From: Candidatus Brevefilum sp.
Lineage (GTDB): Bacteria > Chloroflexota > Anaerolineae > Anaerolineales > Anaerolineaceae
Reading direction: 5' to 3'
NCBI GenBank assembly: GCA_019428905.1
Contig: JAHYJN010000025.1
Span: 1 to 39,871 of the forward strand
DNA length: 39,871 nt
Each line of letters begins with the position of its first letter. Position 1 is the first letter of the stretch. The position numbers and the translations under genes were made by a program. A model generated the notes under the pieces. The model saw nothing but the letters and a program-made list of their open reading frames with translations. It ran no database searches and was not told the DNA's origin. Shown here in pieces: positions 1 to 8,761 of the stretch.

Positions 1-73
1 TATTGAAGACATCTTCTTTAATATGCTTCACCTTTCAGCCCAAGCCACCCAACAATATCCGGCTTATTTTTGC

Positions 74-976
74 TCATTCATCCAGGCGCATCAAGCCATA
101 CCGTTTTGCCAGCGCGATCGCCGCCCGGTATTCCTCAGAACGGATACGCCGGTTGAGCTCGGGGTAATCCCAGGCATTAAATGCGGGACGGTACTGCGCC
201 ATGATGTTGAGGTAAACGTTTTTCGACACCTCTTCCGCCAGGAATTTAAACACCGAATCGCTGCCCGCCAACCCACCCGGCAGCACCAGGTGACGTACCA
301 GCAAGCCCCGCCGGGCGATCCCATCCTCATCCAACATCAGATCCCCCACCTGGCGCTGCATCTCCAGCACCGCCGCTTGGTTGACCTGGGGGTAATCCCT
401 GACTTTGGAATACTTGAGTGCCACTTCCGCATCGTCGTATTTCATATCCGGCATATAGATATCAACCACGCCGTCCAGCAGCGTCAGGGTCTCAAGGGAA
501 TCATAGCCGCCGGTGTTATACACCAGCGGCAGGGTCAGCCCCCCTTGGGCGGCCAATTCTAACGCGGCCAAAATTTGGGGGAGGACATGGCTGGGGGAGA
601 CCAGGTTGATATTATGGCAGCCCTTCCCCTGTAATTCGAGCATCAACCCCGCTAATTCTGCTGGGCTAACTTCCTGTCCCGAGGATAGCTGGCTGATATC
701 GGCGTTCTGGCAATAGGCACAGCGCAGGTTGCAGCGGGCAAAGAAGATCGTGCCCGAGCCGCGCCAGCCGCTGAGGGGGCGCTCCTCGCCGGGATGGGGG
801 CCGTAACTGCTCACCTGGGCCAGTACCCCGGTTTTACATACGCCCAAATCACCCTGTAGCCTGTTCACGCCGCAGCGCAGCGGGCAAATGTCGCAGCTTT
901 CCAGCCGCGCGTAGGCGGCCTGGATTCGTATGGCCAGTTCGCCGCTTGCCAAAAGGGACAAATAACTCGCATGCAT
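74..976 (-). CDS. PflX-like radical SAM protein (putative pyruvate-formate-lyase-activating-enzyme homologue)
   Basis: This is a 300-residue radical SAM enzyme. The cluster motif CNLRCAYC puts Cys at 82, 86 and 89. It is preceded by an N-terminal four-cysteine segment (Cys28, 31, 35, 47; CDICPLRC then VNRLQGDLGVC), the signature of the PflX-like group (COG1313) rather than of true PflA. Family members are annotated as activases, but the target is usually unknown, and no glycyl-radical enzyme lies in this window. The frame stays open to 1123. I chose ATG 976 because similarity to the family begins there and the extra upstream residues come from repeat-containing spacer DNA. The gene ends near the window edge with no partner visible on that side. 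Family confidence is high; substrate is unknown. Confidence 0.88.
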   Translation of the reverse strand: MHASYLSLLASGELAIRIQAAYARLESCDICPLRCGVNRLQGDLGVCKTGVLAQVSSYGPHPGEERPLSGWRGSGTIFFARCNLRCAYCQNADISQLSSGQEVSPAELAGLMLELQGKGCHNINLVSPSHVLPQILAALELAAQGGLTLPLVYNTGGYDSLETLTLLDGVVDIYMPDMKYDDAEVALKYSKVRDYPQVNQAAVLEMQRQVGDLMLDEDGIARRGLLVRHLVLPGGLAGSDSVFKFLAEEVSKNVYLNIMAQYRPAFNAWDYPELNRRIRSEEYRAAIALAKRYGLMRLDE

Positions 977-1120
977 CTCAGTTCTCTTTAATAAAATTAT
1001 ACTGTGCTCGGCGAATAGTTTTTTAGGGATAATCGAATGCCAATGGCTGGTAAACATCTGCCGATCATGACTGGTAACCATTACCCGACTTTCCCTGGTA
1101 AAGTCGAATCCGGTCAATAT

Positions 1121-1149
1121 CAAAAAAGCCTTCCCCCAAGGGAAGGCTT
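1121..1149 (-). terminator. Hairpin with T-tract, terminator on the minus strand
   Basis: A perfect 10-bp stem (AAGCCTTCCC/GGGAAGGCTT, 1126-1135 and 1140-1149) with a 4-base loop is flanked by an A-run that reads as TTTTTT on the minus strand. It would stop minus-strand transcription before the PflX-like gene, including any read-through from the permease operon antisense to the adaptor gene. The same AAGCCTTCCC module occurs in the repeat stretch near 36.8 kb, so it may be part of a dispersed element. Confidence 0.6.
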
Positions 1150-1269
1150 AAAACATCCCTCACGTCATGCCTCCTCTGCACCTAAAGGTGTTCCGCTACC
1201 CTCCAGGGAAGGCTTAATATTGCACTTAGCTTTGAGGTGTTTCTTAGAAATAATTTTGCAAGCCACAGG

Positions 1270-1275
1270 TATAAT
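1270..1275 (+). promoter_or_regulatory. -10 box of adaptor gene promoter
   Basis: A consensus TATAAT lies about 80 bases upstream of the adaptor ATG. No convincing -35 hexamer is present at 16-18 bp, so the promoter is only tentative. Confidence 0.35.
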
Positions 1276-1356
1276 TGAGAACATGCTCGAAACAGGCGAT
1301 TTCATGCCGTTGACGAACCCATCACTAATTTGATGATTCATTGAAAGGCACCCCTG

Positions 1357-2304
1357 ATGAAACGCTCCCCACTCCTTCGCAATCGCCTCTTGCTGCTGGC
1401 TTCTATCCTCCTGCTGTTCAGCACCAGCTTATCTGCCTGCTCCAATGACTCGGTGCCTGCTCAAGACACACCGGGTGACCAGGCGGCACTGCTGGTGCAA
1501 GAAGTCAGCGCCTCCGGTGAAGTGATCCCGCTCCAATGGGCGAGCCTGTCTTACCCATCCGGCGCGGAAAACTTTGAGGTCAAGATTATTGTGGGAGATG
1601 AAGTTACAAAAAACCAGGTGCTGGTGACCAGCAATGACAGCCGGCTGATGGCGGGCCTGTACCAAGCTCAATCTGCCCTGGAAAGAGCCCAATTTGCCTA
1701 CAACCAGATCAAAGCACTGCCCACTAAAGCCAGCCTGGCGGCTGCCAAGGCTGCCCTGGCCAATGCGGAAGCAAATCTTGAACGCCAAGAAAACGCATTT
1801 GCAAGTGATGCTGTGATTGCGGCTGCCGAGGCGGATGTCGCTGCGGCACAAGCCAACTTGCAAGCGGTCAGGGCGGGCGCCTCAAGGGTCGAAATCGAAG
1901 CTGCTTTACAGGATCTGAGAGCGGCTGAATTTGCCCTCAAACAAGCTGAGGCCGCCTTTGATATCCGGGCGCCATTTTCCGGAACGATTGTTGAGGTTCT
2001 GGCCAACCCGGGTGAGCCGATCGGCGCCTTCCAACCATTATTGATCCTGGCAGACCTGTCTGAAATCCGTGTCAGAACCACAGATTTGAGCGAAGTAGAC
2101 GTCCCCAAGCTGCGGGAGGGTCAAACAGCCACCATCTTCTTCGATGCCCTCTCCGATCAGAGCTTTACGGGCACGATCGAGCGCATTGCAGACAAACCAT
2201 CCGGGGTGACCTCGGTTTATTACGAGGTCACGCTCAAATTAAACCAGGTTCCAACTGGCCTGCGCTGGGGGATGACGGCATTCATCACATTCCCCCTGGA
2301 CTGA
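1357..2304 (+). CDS. Lipoprotein periplasmic-adaptor-like protein (HlyD/MacA family)
   Basis: This 315-residue protein begins with a basic and hydrophobic signal ending in the lipobox LSAC (Cys28), so it is predicted to be lipid-anchored outside the membrane. Residues about 48-80 and 205-235 form the two halves of a lipoyl/barrel-sandwich hybrid (the second half reads APFSGTIVEVLANPGEPIG). Between them is a long Ala/Glu/Gln-rich coiled-coil hairpin (about 88-200). A beta-barrel domain follows. This is the adaptor architecture of ABC- or RND-type exporters. A GAAAGG ribosome site precedes the ATG. It is convergent with the MacB-type permease next door, with 7 bases between stop codons, so it probably works with that transporter although it is transcribed from the opposite strand. 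Confidence 0.9.
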   Translation: MKRSPLLRNRLLLLASILLLFSTSLSACSNDSVPAQDTPGDQAALLVQEVSASGEVIPLQWASLSYPSGAENFEVKIIVGDEVTKNQVLVTSNDSRLMAGLYQAQSALERAQFAYNQIKALPTKASLAAAKAALANAEANLERQENAFASDAVIAAAEADVAAAQANLQAVRAGASRVEIEAALQDLRAAEFALKQAEAAFDIRAPFSGTIVEVLANPGEPIGAFQPLLILADLSEIRVRTTDLSEVDVPKLREGQTATIFFDALSDQSFTGTIERIADKPSGVTSVYYEVTLKLNQVPTGLRWGMTAFITFPLD

Positions 2305-2311
2305 TTACATT

Positions 2312-4894
2312 TTATTCATAATGGATGGCTTCCAGGATATTTGTCCTGGAAGCTTTACGCGCCGGCTGAATGGCAGCCAGCTGTGAGATCACCAAGGCAA
2401 CCACCAAGCTGGTGATCACACCCCCCAGGGGCACGATGAAATCCAGCCGATAGCCCGACATGGCGGTCATACCGGTTAAGAAGATTTTCGCCAGCAACAC
2501 GCCGAACACCAAACCCACCAACCCGCCAATCACCCCCATCAGGCCAGCCTCAGATAGCACCATTTTGATCACCTGGCCGCGCGTCATCCCGATGGCCCGC
2601 AGCATGCCAATCTCCTGGGTGCGTTCCATAATGTTCATCATCAAAGTATTAACAATGCCCAGGGAGGAGATCAACACCGCCAGCACAGCCATCACGTCAA
2701 ACATGCTGAAGGCTTGATCCATCAACACAGAGATATTCCCACGGATGGTCTCGTTGGATTCGAGGGACAAATGATAGCGCTTGCCATAAACCTGCTCAAT
2801 ATTGGCGATCACATCAGCAGTGGGGACACCCGCATCAACCTTAACCAGGATCGTGCTGATTTCATTGGAACGAAAGAACCGGCGGAGGTCATGACGGTTG
2901 CCCGTGACAACCAGACCCTGGTTGAAGAAATCCACCACGACCGCAGCAATTGAAAAATCCTGTAAACCCTGGTTGGTCCTGATCCAAAAGCGATCACCCA
3001 CACCCAAGTTGTATTTTTCAGCAATCACGCTGGAAATAAACAATGCGCCGCCATCATTTAACTCGGCTAAGGCTGCCTGAGCATTGATGTTGCTGTCACT
3101 GAAAATAAAGCTGGTGACACGCGTATAGGTGGCAGGGTCAACGGCCATAAAGGTCAACGGCTCAAGACCGCCGCCTGGCGCCATGAATTCAATATTTTGG
3201 TAATGAATCGGCGTTGCTGCACCCACACCCGTGATGCCAGCAACCTGATTGGCCATATCTGCACGCAATGGGACGCTGGAGTGGATATAGATATCCCCGC
3301 CTATATAAGCATTGATCCATGAAACCAGGTCCTGGGAAAAGGATGCCGTCATCACACGCACCACCAGGATCATGGCTACGCCAATTAATAAGGCCACAAT
3401 CGTCAGCGTTGTGCGGACTTTTGATCGCCCAATATTGCGACTGCCAATCAGACCGCTGTTACGAAAGATCAACCGCATCAGGGGACGGCTCAGCTTCTCC
3501 CAGGTTGAAACGGTGCCGGGGATCATCAAGGTGACCCCGCCAAACATCAAGAATACCGTTAAACTCCCCAGGATAAATTGGGGATCATACGGGAAAGGAT
3601 TCCACAGCAGAATCGCCGTGGAAACCAGCAAGCCGGCTATCCCAAATTTCCAGCCAGACCGGGTGATCCACCCCTCCTGGCTGCGACCACGCACCCTTAG
3701 TGCGGCAATCGGTGATACCTGCCCTGCCTGGATCGAGGGCATCAGCGCCCCAATAATGGTCACGATGATGCCGACAAACAAACTCAACAACAACGTCCCC
3801 CCGGGCACCACCAGGTCGGCGCTTAAATCCGTGCCAAGCAGTGAGCCGACCAGCCCAGCCAAACCCCTGGCGCCCAAAATGCCCATCAGGACCCCCAGCC
3901 CAGATCCAAAAATGCCTAAAACCAGGGCTTCTGATATGACTTGTAAAATAATTTGGCGGCGGGTCATCCCAATCGTGCGCAGCATACCAAATTCACGGGT
4001 GCGCTCCACCACTGTCATGGCAAAGGCGTTGTAGATCAGGAATGCGCCCACAAACAGCGCAATGCCGCTGAGGAAGTTCAGACCGATTTGATAATTGGAC
4101 AGCATCTGGGACATGCGCTGCCCCTGGCCTGCAGGATACGTCACTGAGACCGCCTCCCCCAGCCTTCTTTGGATCGCAAGGCGCACCTCTTCCAGCGCCT
4201 GGCTGCTGTTAGATTCCGTCAGCAGCAAATCCAGCTGGTCATATTCCCCCAACCGGTTGAACATGCGCTGCGCGGTATTGAGTGGCACAATGCCAAACGC
4301 CCCATTATTAATTTGTCCCGGACCCTCCCGTGCGATCAAGCCCACCACCCGCAGCCGTTCAACCCCATTAGGGGTCAGCACTTCAACTCGATCACCCACT
4401 TGAATGTCTTCATCCTGGGCGTAGCTCTCGACCAGGACAACTTCAAGGGCTTCAAGGGGGTCCTCCAGGAAACGGCCTTCGACGATTTTGTAATCCCTGG
4501 CCAGGGGTTCCAAAACCGGATTGACACCATGCAGAAGAAAACCGCCGCTGTCCATCCCCAAAAAGGAGAGCTCAAGTCCCCCGCCAGATGCCTGGTCTGC
4601 AAACGCAGTATTCGCTTTAACAATGGGCAATACCACACGGACTGCCGCAATATTTTCGGTGACCCTGATCGTACCCTCTGAAAGAGGCTGGTTATCGGAT
4701 GACGCCGTGACCATCAAATCCACTTTACCGCTGGATTCTTCAAACAAAGCTGAGATGGATTGCATCGATGCTTGATTGGTGATGCCCAAAGCCAGGATGC
4801 CGGCCACACCGATCGTGATGCCTAACATCGATAATATCGTCCGGGCTGGGTGTCTTTGGATCGAGCGCAGGGTTAGTTTAATCAACAAACGCAT
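2312..4894 (-). CDS. ABC transporter permease, FtsX/MacB type, duplicated
   Basis: This is an 860-residue integral membrane protein with two FtsX-type halves. Each has an N-terminal helix followed by a large extracytoplasmic domain and a three-helix core. The first core is around residues 270-395 (ERTREFGMLRTIGMTRRQI) and the second around 735-850 (ERTQEIGMLRAIGMTRGQV). The length and the doubled core match the large FtsX-like permeases of lipoprotein or antimicrobial-peptide exporters rather than the roughly 400-residue MacB/LolC type. It starts 7 bases after the ATPase stop, so the two are translated together. The C-terminal motif (RTNILEAIHYE) is the usual family ending, here encoded by a perfect inverted repeat. 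The substrate cannot be read from sequence; lipids, lipoproteins or peptides are plausible. Confidence 0.92.
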   Translation of the reverse strand: MRLLIKLTLRSIQRHPARTILSMLGITIGVAGILALGITNQASMQSISALFEESSGKVDLMVTASSDNQPLSEGTIRVTENIAAVRVVLPIVKANTAFADQASGGGLELSFLGMDSGGFLLHGVNPVLEPLARDYKIVEGRFLEDPLEALEVVLVESYAQDEDIQVGDRVEVLTPNGVERLRVVGLIAREGPGQINNGAFGIVPLNTAQRMFNRLGEYDQLDLLLTESNSSQALEEVRLAIQRRLGEAVSVTYPAGQGQRMSQMLSNYQIGLNFLSGIALFVGAFLIYNAFAMTVVERTREFGMLRTIGMTRRQIILQVISEALVLGIFGSGLGVLMGILGARGLAGLVGSLLGTDLSADLVVPGGTLLLSLFVGIIVTIIGALMPSIQAGQVSPIAALRVRGRSQEGWITRSGWKFGIAGLLVSTAILLWNPFPYDPQFILGSLTVFLMFGGVTLMIPGTVSTWEKLSRPLMRLIFRNSGLIGSRNIGRSKVRTTLTIVALLIGVAMILVVRVMTASFSQDLVSWINAYIGGDIYIHSSVPLRADMANQVAGITGVGAATPIHYQNIEFMAPGGGLEPLTFMAVDPATYTRVTSFIFSDSNINAQAALAELNDGGALFISSVIAEKYNLGVGDRFWIRTNQGLQDFSIAAVVVDFFNQGLVVTGNRHDLRRFFRSNEISTILVKVDAGVPTADVIANIEQVYGKRYHLSLESNETIRGNISVLMDQAFSMFDVMAVLAVLISSLGIVNTLMMNIMERTQEIGMLRAIGMTRGQVIKMVLSEAGLMGVIGGLVGLVFGVLLAKIFLTGMTAMSGYRLDFIVPLGGVITSLVVALVISQLAAIQPARKASRTNILEAIHYE
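2328..2353 (+). terminator. Perfect hairpin at convergent gene ends, inside permease codons
   Basis: GCTTCCAGGA (2328-2337) and TCCTGGAAGC (2344-2353) form a perfect 10-bp stem with a TATTTG loop, 24 bases past the adaptor stop. On the plus strand it is followed by TTTA, so it can act as a weak intrinsic terminator for the adaptor transcript. The same bases encode the permease C-terminus KASRTNILEA on the other strand. Confidence 0.55.
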
Positions 4895-4901
4895 GTCGCT
4901 T

Positions 4902-5651
4902 TTAAATCTCCATCTTTTCCATAATGCCCATGATCTTGCGGATGCGCTCAGATAGGTCTTTTAATTCCTTAAATTTCAGCGTCTCCTGCTCCTTGCCGTC
5001 CCGTAAAAAGACCACCCGATCAGCATAAGCTGCAGCCCGGGGATCATGGGTCACTACAATAATGGTCTGACCCAACTCATCACAGGACCGTCGCAATAAG
5101 GACATAATCACCTTGCCGGTTTTGGTATCCAGGTTGCCAGTGGGCTCATCAGCGAGCAAAATGGCCGGCTGTGTCACCAGGGCGCGGGCAATCGCCACCC
5201 GCTGCTGCTCACCGCCAGAGAGCTGGTCAGGTTTGTGATCACGCCGGTCGTTCAGCCCAACCAGGTCAATCAATTGATCCACCCGGGATTGAAAAACTTC
5301 AGGTTTTCCACCGTCAATTAAGATGGGCAGCTGGATATTTTCTTCAGCGGTTAACGTGGGCAATAAGTTAAAGAACTGGAACACAAATCCAATATTACGG
5401 CGCCTGGTCAGGGTCATTTGATGATCGGGTAATTCAGAAAACGCCTGACCGGTGAGCATCACATCGCCATCGGTGGCGACATCCAGCCCGCCCAACAGAT
5501 GCAGCAAGGTCGATTTGCCGCTGCCCGATGGACCCATAATGGCCACAAACGCGCCGGCTTCCACCTCAAAATCCACACCGTTCAAGGCTTTAATTTGGAA
5601 TTCTCCCAACTGGTAAAACTTATGAAGATTGGTCGCGTTCAATACAGCCAT
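4902..5651 (-). CDS. ABC transporter ATP-binding protein (LolD/MacB-N type)
   Basis: This 249-residue ATPase has all core motifs: Walker [10 protein letters not shown] (residues 40-48), a Q-loop in the [10 protein letters not shown] segment, the signature [15 protein letters not shown], Walker [10 protein letters not shown] followed by NLDTKTG, and the H-loop in VVTHDP. The [11 protein letters not shown] stretch after the Q-loop is typical of the LolD/MacB/FtsE group that powers FtsX-type permeases by a mechanotransmission mechanism. The C-terminal tail (about 225-249) is charged and slightly extended. It lies 23 bases after the PEP-synthase-like gene and 7 before the permease, so it is the third gene of a probable four-gene operon. 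Confidence 0.95.
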   Translation of the reverse strand: MAVLNATNLHKFYQLGEFQIKALNGVDFEVEAGAFVAIMGPSGSGKSTLLHLLGGLDVATDGDVMLTGQAFSELPDHQMTLTRRRNIGFVFQFFNLLPTLTAEENIQLPILIDGGKPEVFQSRVDQLIDLVGLNDRRDHKPDQLSGGEQQRVAIARALVTQPAILLADEPTGNLDTKTGKVIMSLLRRSCDELGQTIIVVTHDPRAAAYADRVVFLRDGKEQETLKFKELKDLSERIRKIMGIMEKMEI

Positions 5652-5674
5652 TGCTGTCTCCTGATTACTTTTGT

Positions 5675-8008
5675 TTAATTTTCTTCCACTAAAACGATTT
5701 CACCCGTAAACCCATTCACACTGATCTGCTGCAAATCTTTGAGCTGCATACAATTGGAAACAGACACAACCGCCGGGATTTGGTACTCCCGGGCGATGAT
5801 CGAGCTGTGGGAAAGTAATCCACCAGATTCGGCAATCACCGCGCCAGCCCGCGTGAAGAGCGGCGTCCATCCCACATCAGAGTAGGGGATCACAATCACA
5901 TCCCCAGGGGCAACTTTCTGAAAATCATCCATGCTGTTGACAACCTTGACCGGACCCGAATAATACCCTTGGGAGGTTGGGGTGCCGGACAAACGGTCAA
6001 GACATTCAGAGAAAACGGGCGGTGGATCATCCCCATAAATCACATCCGGTAAAACAATATCCTGGTACGCGTCCATTTCCTCTTTACGGGTAATAATGAT
6101 CTCTCGCCAAGCTCTAGCTTCTTTGTTTTCCACAGCATGTTTAATTTCATCCCAGGCCAGGTAAAAGATATCTTCTCGATCTTCCAGCCAGCCTGTGCTG
6201 ACCATCCCATCAGCCAGCCTGAGAATATAAGGTCGGAACAGCCCATACCCGAAAATATATTGCTGGCTGACCCGATCACGGTAGTATGAGAATTTCCGCG
6301 CCCTGCGGTAGAACAAGTCCGTCATCCACTTTCGCAAGCCTTTCAGGGGCAAATCATCAAACCCGATGCGCGCCCCTTTGTCACGCTCAACCAGCGGCAG
6401 ATCCCGGATCATCCGTAAGACGACATCCCGATTTTCCCGCCAGGGTACAGCCATAAAATTGTTACTGTTATTGCTTAAATGACCAAATTGGTCAATGAAG
6501 AGATCCAAATCATCCTCAAAGGTTGTGCCTTGTAGATCATCCCAAGAAAACACATGACCCTCAGAGGACAGTTCGTTGAAGAAAGCATCGTACTTCTCGC
6601 GTAATTTCGCCAGCCCAAGATTAGGGTTATATTGATCTAACGCACTCAAACCCGCAAACAGGTCGAACTGCAGCAGATCAACATCCACTTTGGCTAATTG
6701 CTGCTCAAGCATGCGCGTATACATCGAGGCCAAAATCGGCGTGACCACATTGAAGTAAACAACCTTCTGTACCAGATTATAAAGCTCGTTGATCTCCTCA
6801 ACCTGCACCTCAAAGGATAGGCCCGGTTCTGGATTGGGGGTGAACTGTCCTAAGCTTTTTTCTAGTGGGGGTAATCCGGATTTTATCTTCCGTTCAAACA
6901 TCCATTTATCAACGATAAAATGCAGGAACTTAGGCAGGAGGGGAAGCATTTTAAGGCTGGGCTTAAAGGCTGGTTTGCCATCCTGCTTAGGCACCAAACC
7001 CATCATCATCTCCAAGCCCTCAGACGGGAAACCAACCCTCGTAAAGACCTCTCCGATGGCGCCCATATTAAAATAACTTCGGTAATAAAAGGACTTTGCC
7101 AGGTCCTCGGCTTGAATTGGCAGCTTTCCAACGATTTCTTCTAACAAACCTAACCAAACGGTGTTGATCAGGGGAATATTGATCGACCAGATCAGGGGAT
7201 GGATCATCCCCGGCATCATATCCTTTGAAATCCGATTGGAGTAGATATGAAAATCTCGTAACGTGGTGATTTCCCGCATTTGAACCCAGTTCACATCACG
7301 CCCATCATAGACCCATTCGAGGTCAATTGGTACAGACACCTTTTTAAGGATCTTTTGCGCTTCGTCCAACACCTTTTTCGCCACCGCCGCTGGCATGTGA
7401 GGATCCTCTGGTTTGGCGACCCAAAACCCTTTGCGGGAGACCCAGCGCTCGGGTGTGACGCCATCCTGGACCAAAGCCGTCCCATCTCCAGGAACGCCTT
7501 CAATCACAACCTCACTGAGGCCAGTCATGGGGTTCCGGCTGAATAAAACCCCCGAAAATACCGGCGGAACCATCTCCTGGATGATGACGGCCATCTGGAT
7601 CGCATCTGGTGAACTGTTGATCTTATCCAAATATAAGCGCACAATCTCCGTCTGGGCTGATTCCCACACTTCAAGGACGGCTTGACACACGTTATCGGGA
7701 CCTTTAACATGCAAAATTGTCTTAAATAACCCTGCAAATGACACAAAGCTGTCATCTTCAATATTCGAGCTGGATCTGACAGCATAGGTTTTTGAAAAAT
7801 CCAAGTGGGTGAGAATGGATTGATGGAGTTCATCTGAAATTGAACCGTCCCTAGTGATGTAACGCTGGTAAACATCCCAGGGGACAACCCAGGATTCAGG
7901 GATCTTGATCTTGCGGATGCCCATCAAAGCGCGAAGATTCTTGGCCTTATTGCCTATCCGCTCAGGCTGTTCTCGCGAATGCAAATGATAAATGATCGGT
8001 TGATTCAT
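5675..8008 (-). CDS. PEP-synthase-like / PEP-utilizing phosphotransferase (ATP-grasp plus C-terminal phospho-His domain)
   Basis: This is a 777-residue protein. The N-terminal PPDK/PEP-synthase ATP-binding domain is at about 1-260 (NKAKNLRALM near 21, AVRSSSNIEDDSFVSFAGLF, FSRNPMTG, and EWVYDGRDVNWVQMREIT). A poorly conserved middle region runs to about 660. The mobile phospho-His domain is at the C-terminus, with catalytic His734 in GGLLSHSSIIAREYQIP. Classical PEP synthase and PPDK carry a C-terminal PEP/pyruvate TIM barrel after the His domain; it is absent here. The order ATP-grasp, middle domain, His domain is that of rifampicin-phosphotransferase-like enzymes, in which the middle domain binds the acceptor. 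I infer phosphoryl transfer from ATP to an unknown acceptor. It lies 27 bases after the PlsY-like gene and 23 before the ABC ATPase. Confidence 0.88.
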   Translation of the reverse strand: MNQPIIYHLHSREQPERIGNKAKNLRALMGIRKIKIPESWVVPWDVYQRYITRDGSISDELHQSILTHLDFSKTYAVRSSSNIEDDSFVSFAGLFKTILHVKGPDNVCQAVLEVWESAQTEIVRLYLDKINSSPDAIQMAVIIQEMVPPVFSGVLFSRNPMTGLSEVVIEGVPGDGTALVQDGVTPERWVSRKGFWVAKPEDPHMPAAVAKKVLDEAQKILKKVSVPIDLEWVYDGRDVNWVQMREITTLRDFHIYSNRISKDMMPGMIHPLIWSINIPLINTVWLGLLEEIVGKLPIQAEDLAKSFYYRSYFNMGAIGEVFTRVGFPSEGLEMMMGLVPKQDGKPAFKPSLKMLPLLPKFLHFIVDKWMFERKIKSGLPPLEKSLGQFTPNPEPGLSFEVQVEEINELYNLVQKVVYFNVVTPILASMYTRMLEQQLAKVDVDLLQFDLFAGLSALDQYNPNLGLAKLREKYDAFFNELSSEGHVFSWDDLQGTTFEDDLDLFIDQFGHLSNNSNNFMAVPWRENRDVVLRMIRDLPLVERDKGARIGFDDLPLKGLRKWMTDLFYRRARKFSYYRDRVSQQYIFGYGLFRPYILRLADGMVSTGWLEDREDIFYLAWDEIKHAVENKEARAWREIIITRKEEMDAYQDIVLPDVIYGDDPPPVFSECLDRLSGTPTSQGYYSGPVKVVNSMDDFQKVAPGDVIVIPYSDVGWTPLFTRAGAVIAESGGLLSHSSIIAREYQIPAVVSVSNCMQLKDLQQISVNGFTGEIVLVEEN

Positions 8009-8035
8009 ATAACACCCTCAGTAATATAAATAAGT

Positions 8036-8761
8036 TTAATTTCTCTCTTTTTTGTGTGGGGACAAACTCATTTTATCCATCATCTTCTTCATCATCCTCC
8101 CCATTGGAATTGAATCCATTGAAGTTGACAAATCTGTCTTCCCATCTTTTTGTGCTCTTAGATGGATCCGGATATCAGGAAGCACTGCAATTAACAGGAT
8201 CACATTGATTAGAACACTGAAAACGATATACACCCAGTTAACGGTACGGACAGCGATCCAAATAATAAATAACCAGGGGCCGCCCATCACTGTAAATGAA
8301 ATTTCACGGATGATAAAAATGCCAAGGATAAATGCGACCAGGACCGAGATCAGCGTACCTACAGGATCCAACACCAATAAAACACCCAGTGCGGGAGAAA
8401 GCCCGCCACCACCACGAAGATGATAATACAACGGCCAAATATGCCCAATAATAACCGCTGTGCCTGCAAATAGAAAATAAGGCTGATCTGGAAAAATCAG
8501 GCGAAGGATCAATGCAGGTAATGCACCCTTTAGAATATCAAGCAGACCAATTAATCCCCCGATACGAGGACCGAGGATCACGGAAGCTGTCGTGGCCCCA
8601 ACGGTCTTCAACGTAAAGGTGCCGCCGGTATTGGCATCTGGCAGATCAACTTCCTCAAGCTTTGTTCCAGGTGAAAAAATCCGAGTTACCACCCTGGCTA
8701 ATGAAATTGAGCCTAATAAATACCCGCCAATCACGCACATGATAATGACACTGATCTGCAT
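8036..8761 (-). CDS. Divergent PlsY-like membrane protein (glycerol-3-phosphate acyltransferase family)
   Basis: This 241-residue protein has about six membrane segments and a recognisable PlsY skeleton: YLLGSIS (residues 14-20), a segment with Asn44-Thr-Gly-Gly, LDILKG (74-79) and GHIWPLYYHLRGGGG (106-120). PlsY makes lysophosphatidate from acyl-phosphate and glycerol-3-phosphate. In the usual PlsY the last motif ends GGKG; here the Lys is replaced (GGGG, position 119). The first motif also carries an insertion (about 28-42) and the protein has a 40-residue charged tail. These changes suggest a paralogue with altered substrate rather than the housekeeping enzyme. It is the first gene of the operon with the PEP-synthase-like and ABC genes. 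Confidence 0.8.
   Translation of the reverse strand: MQISVIIMCVIGGYLLGSISLARVVTRIFSPGTKLEEVDLPDANTGGTFTLKTVGATTASVILGPRIGGLIGLLDILKGALPALILRLIFPDQPYFLFAGTAVIIGHIWPLYYHLRGGGGLSPALGVLLVLDPVGTLISVLVAFILGIFIIREISFTVMGGPWLFIIWIAVRTVNWVYIVFSVLINVILLIAVLPDIRIHLRAQKDGKTDLSTSMDSIPMGRMMKKMMDKMSLSPHKKERN

Larger units (their letters stand above)
977..1356. other. 380-bp intergenic region with repeat modules
   Basis: No gene is supported here. It holds the minus-strand terminator hairpin (1121-1149), then short modules shared with the 36.7-36.9 kb repeat region: CATCCCTCACGTC at 1154-1166 and the palindromic CACCTAAAGGTGTTC at 1179-1193. A second partial copy of the AAGGCTT arm lies near 1209-1216. The distal part carries the likely promoter of the adaptor gene. 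Confidence 0.6.

Noticed and set aside
1037-1333. 98-codon plus-strand frame before the adaptor
   Set aside because: It runs through repeat modules and a terminator hairpin and overlaps the PflX start region.
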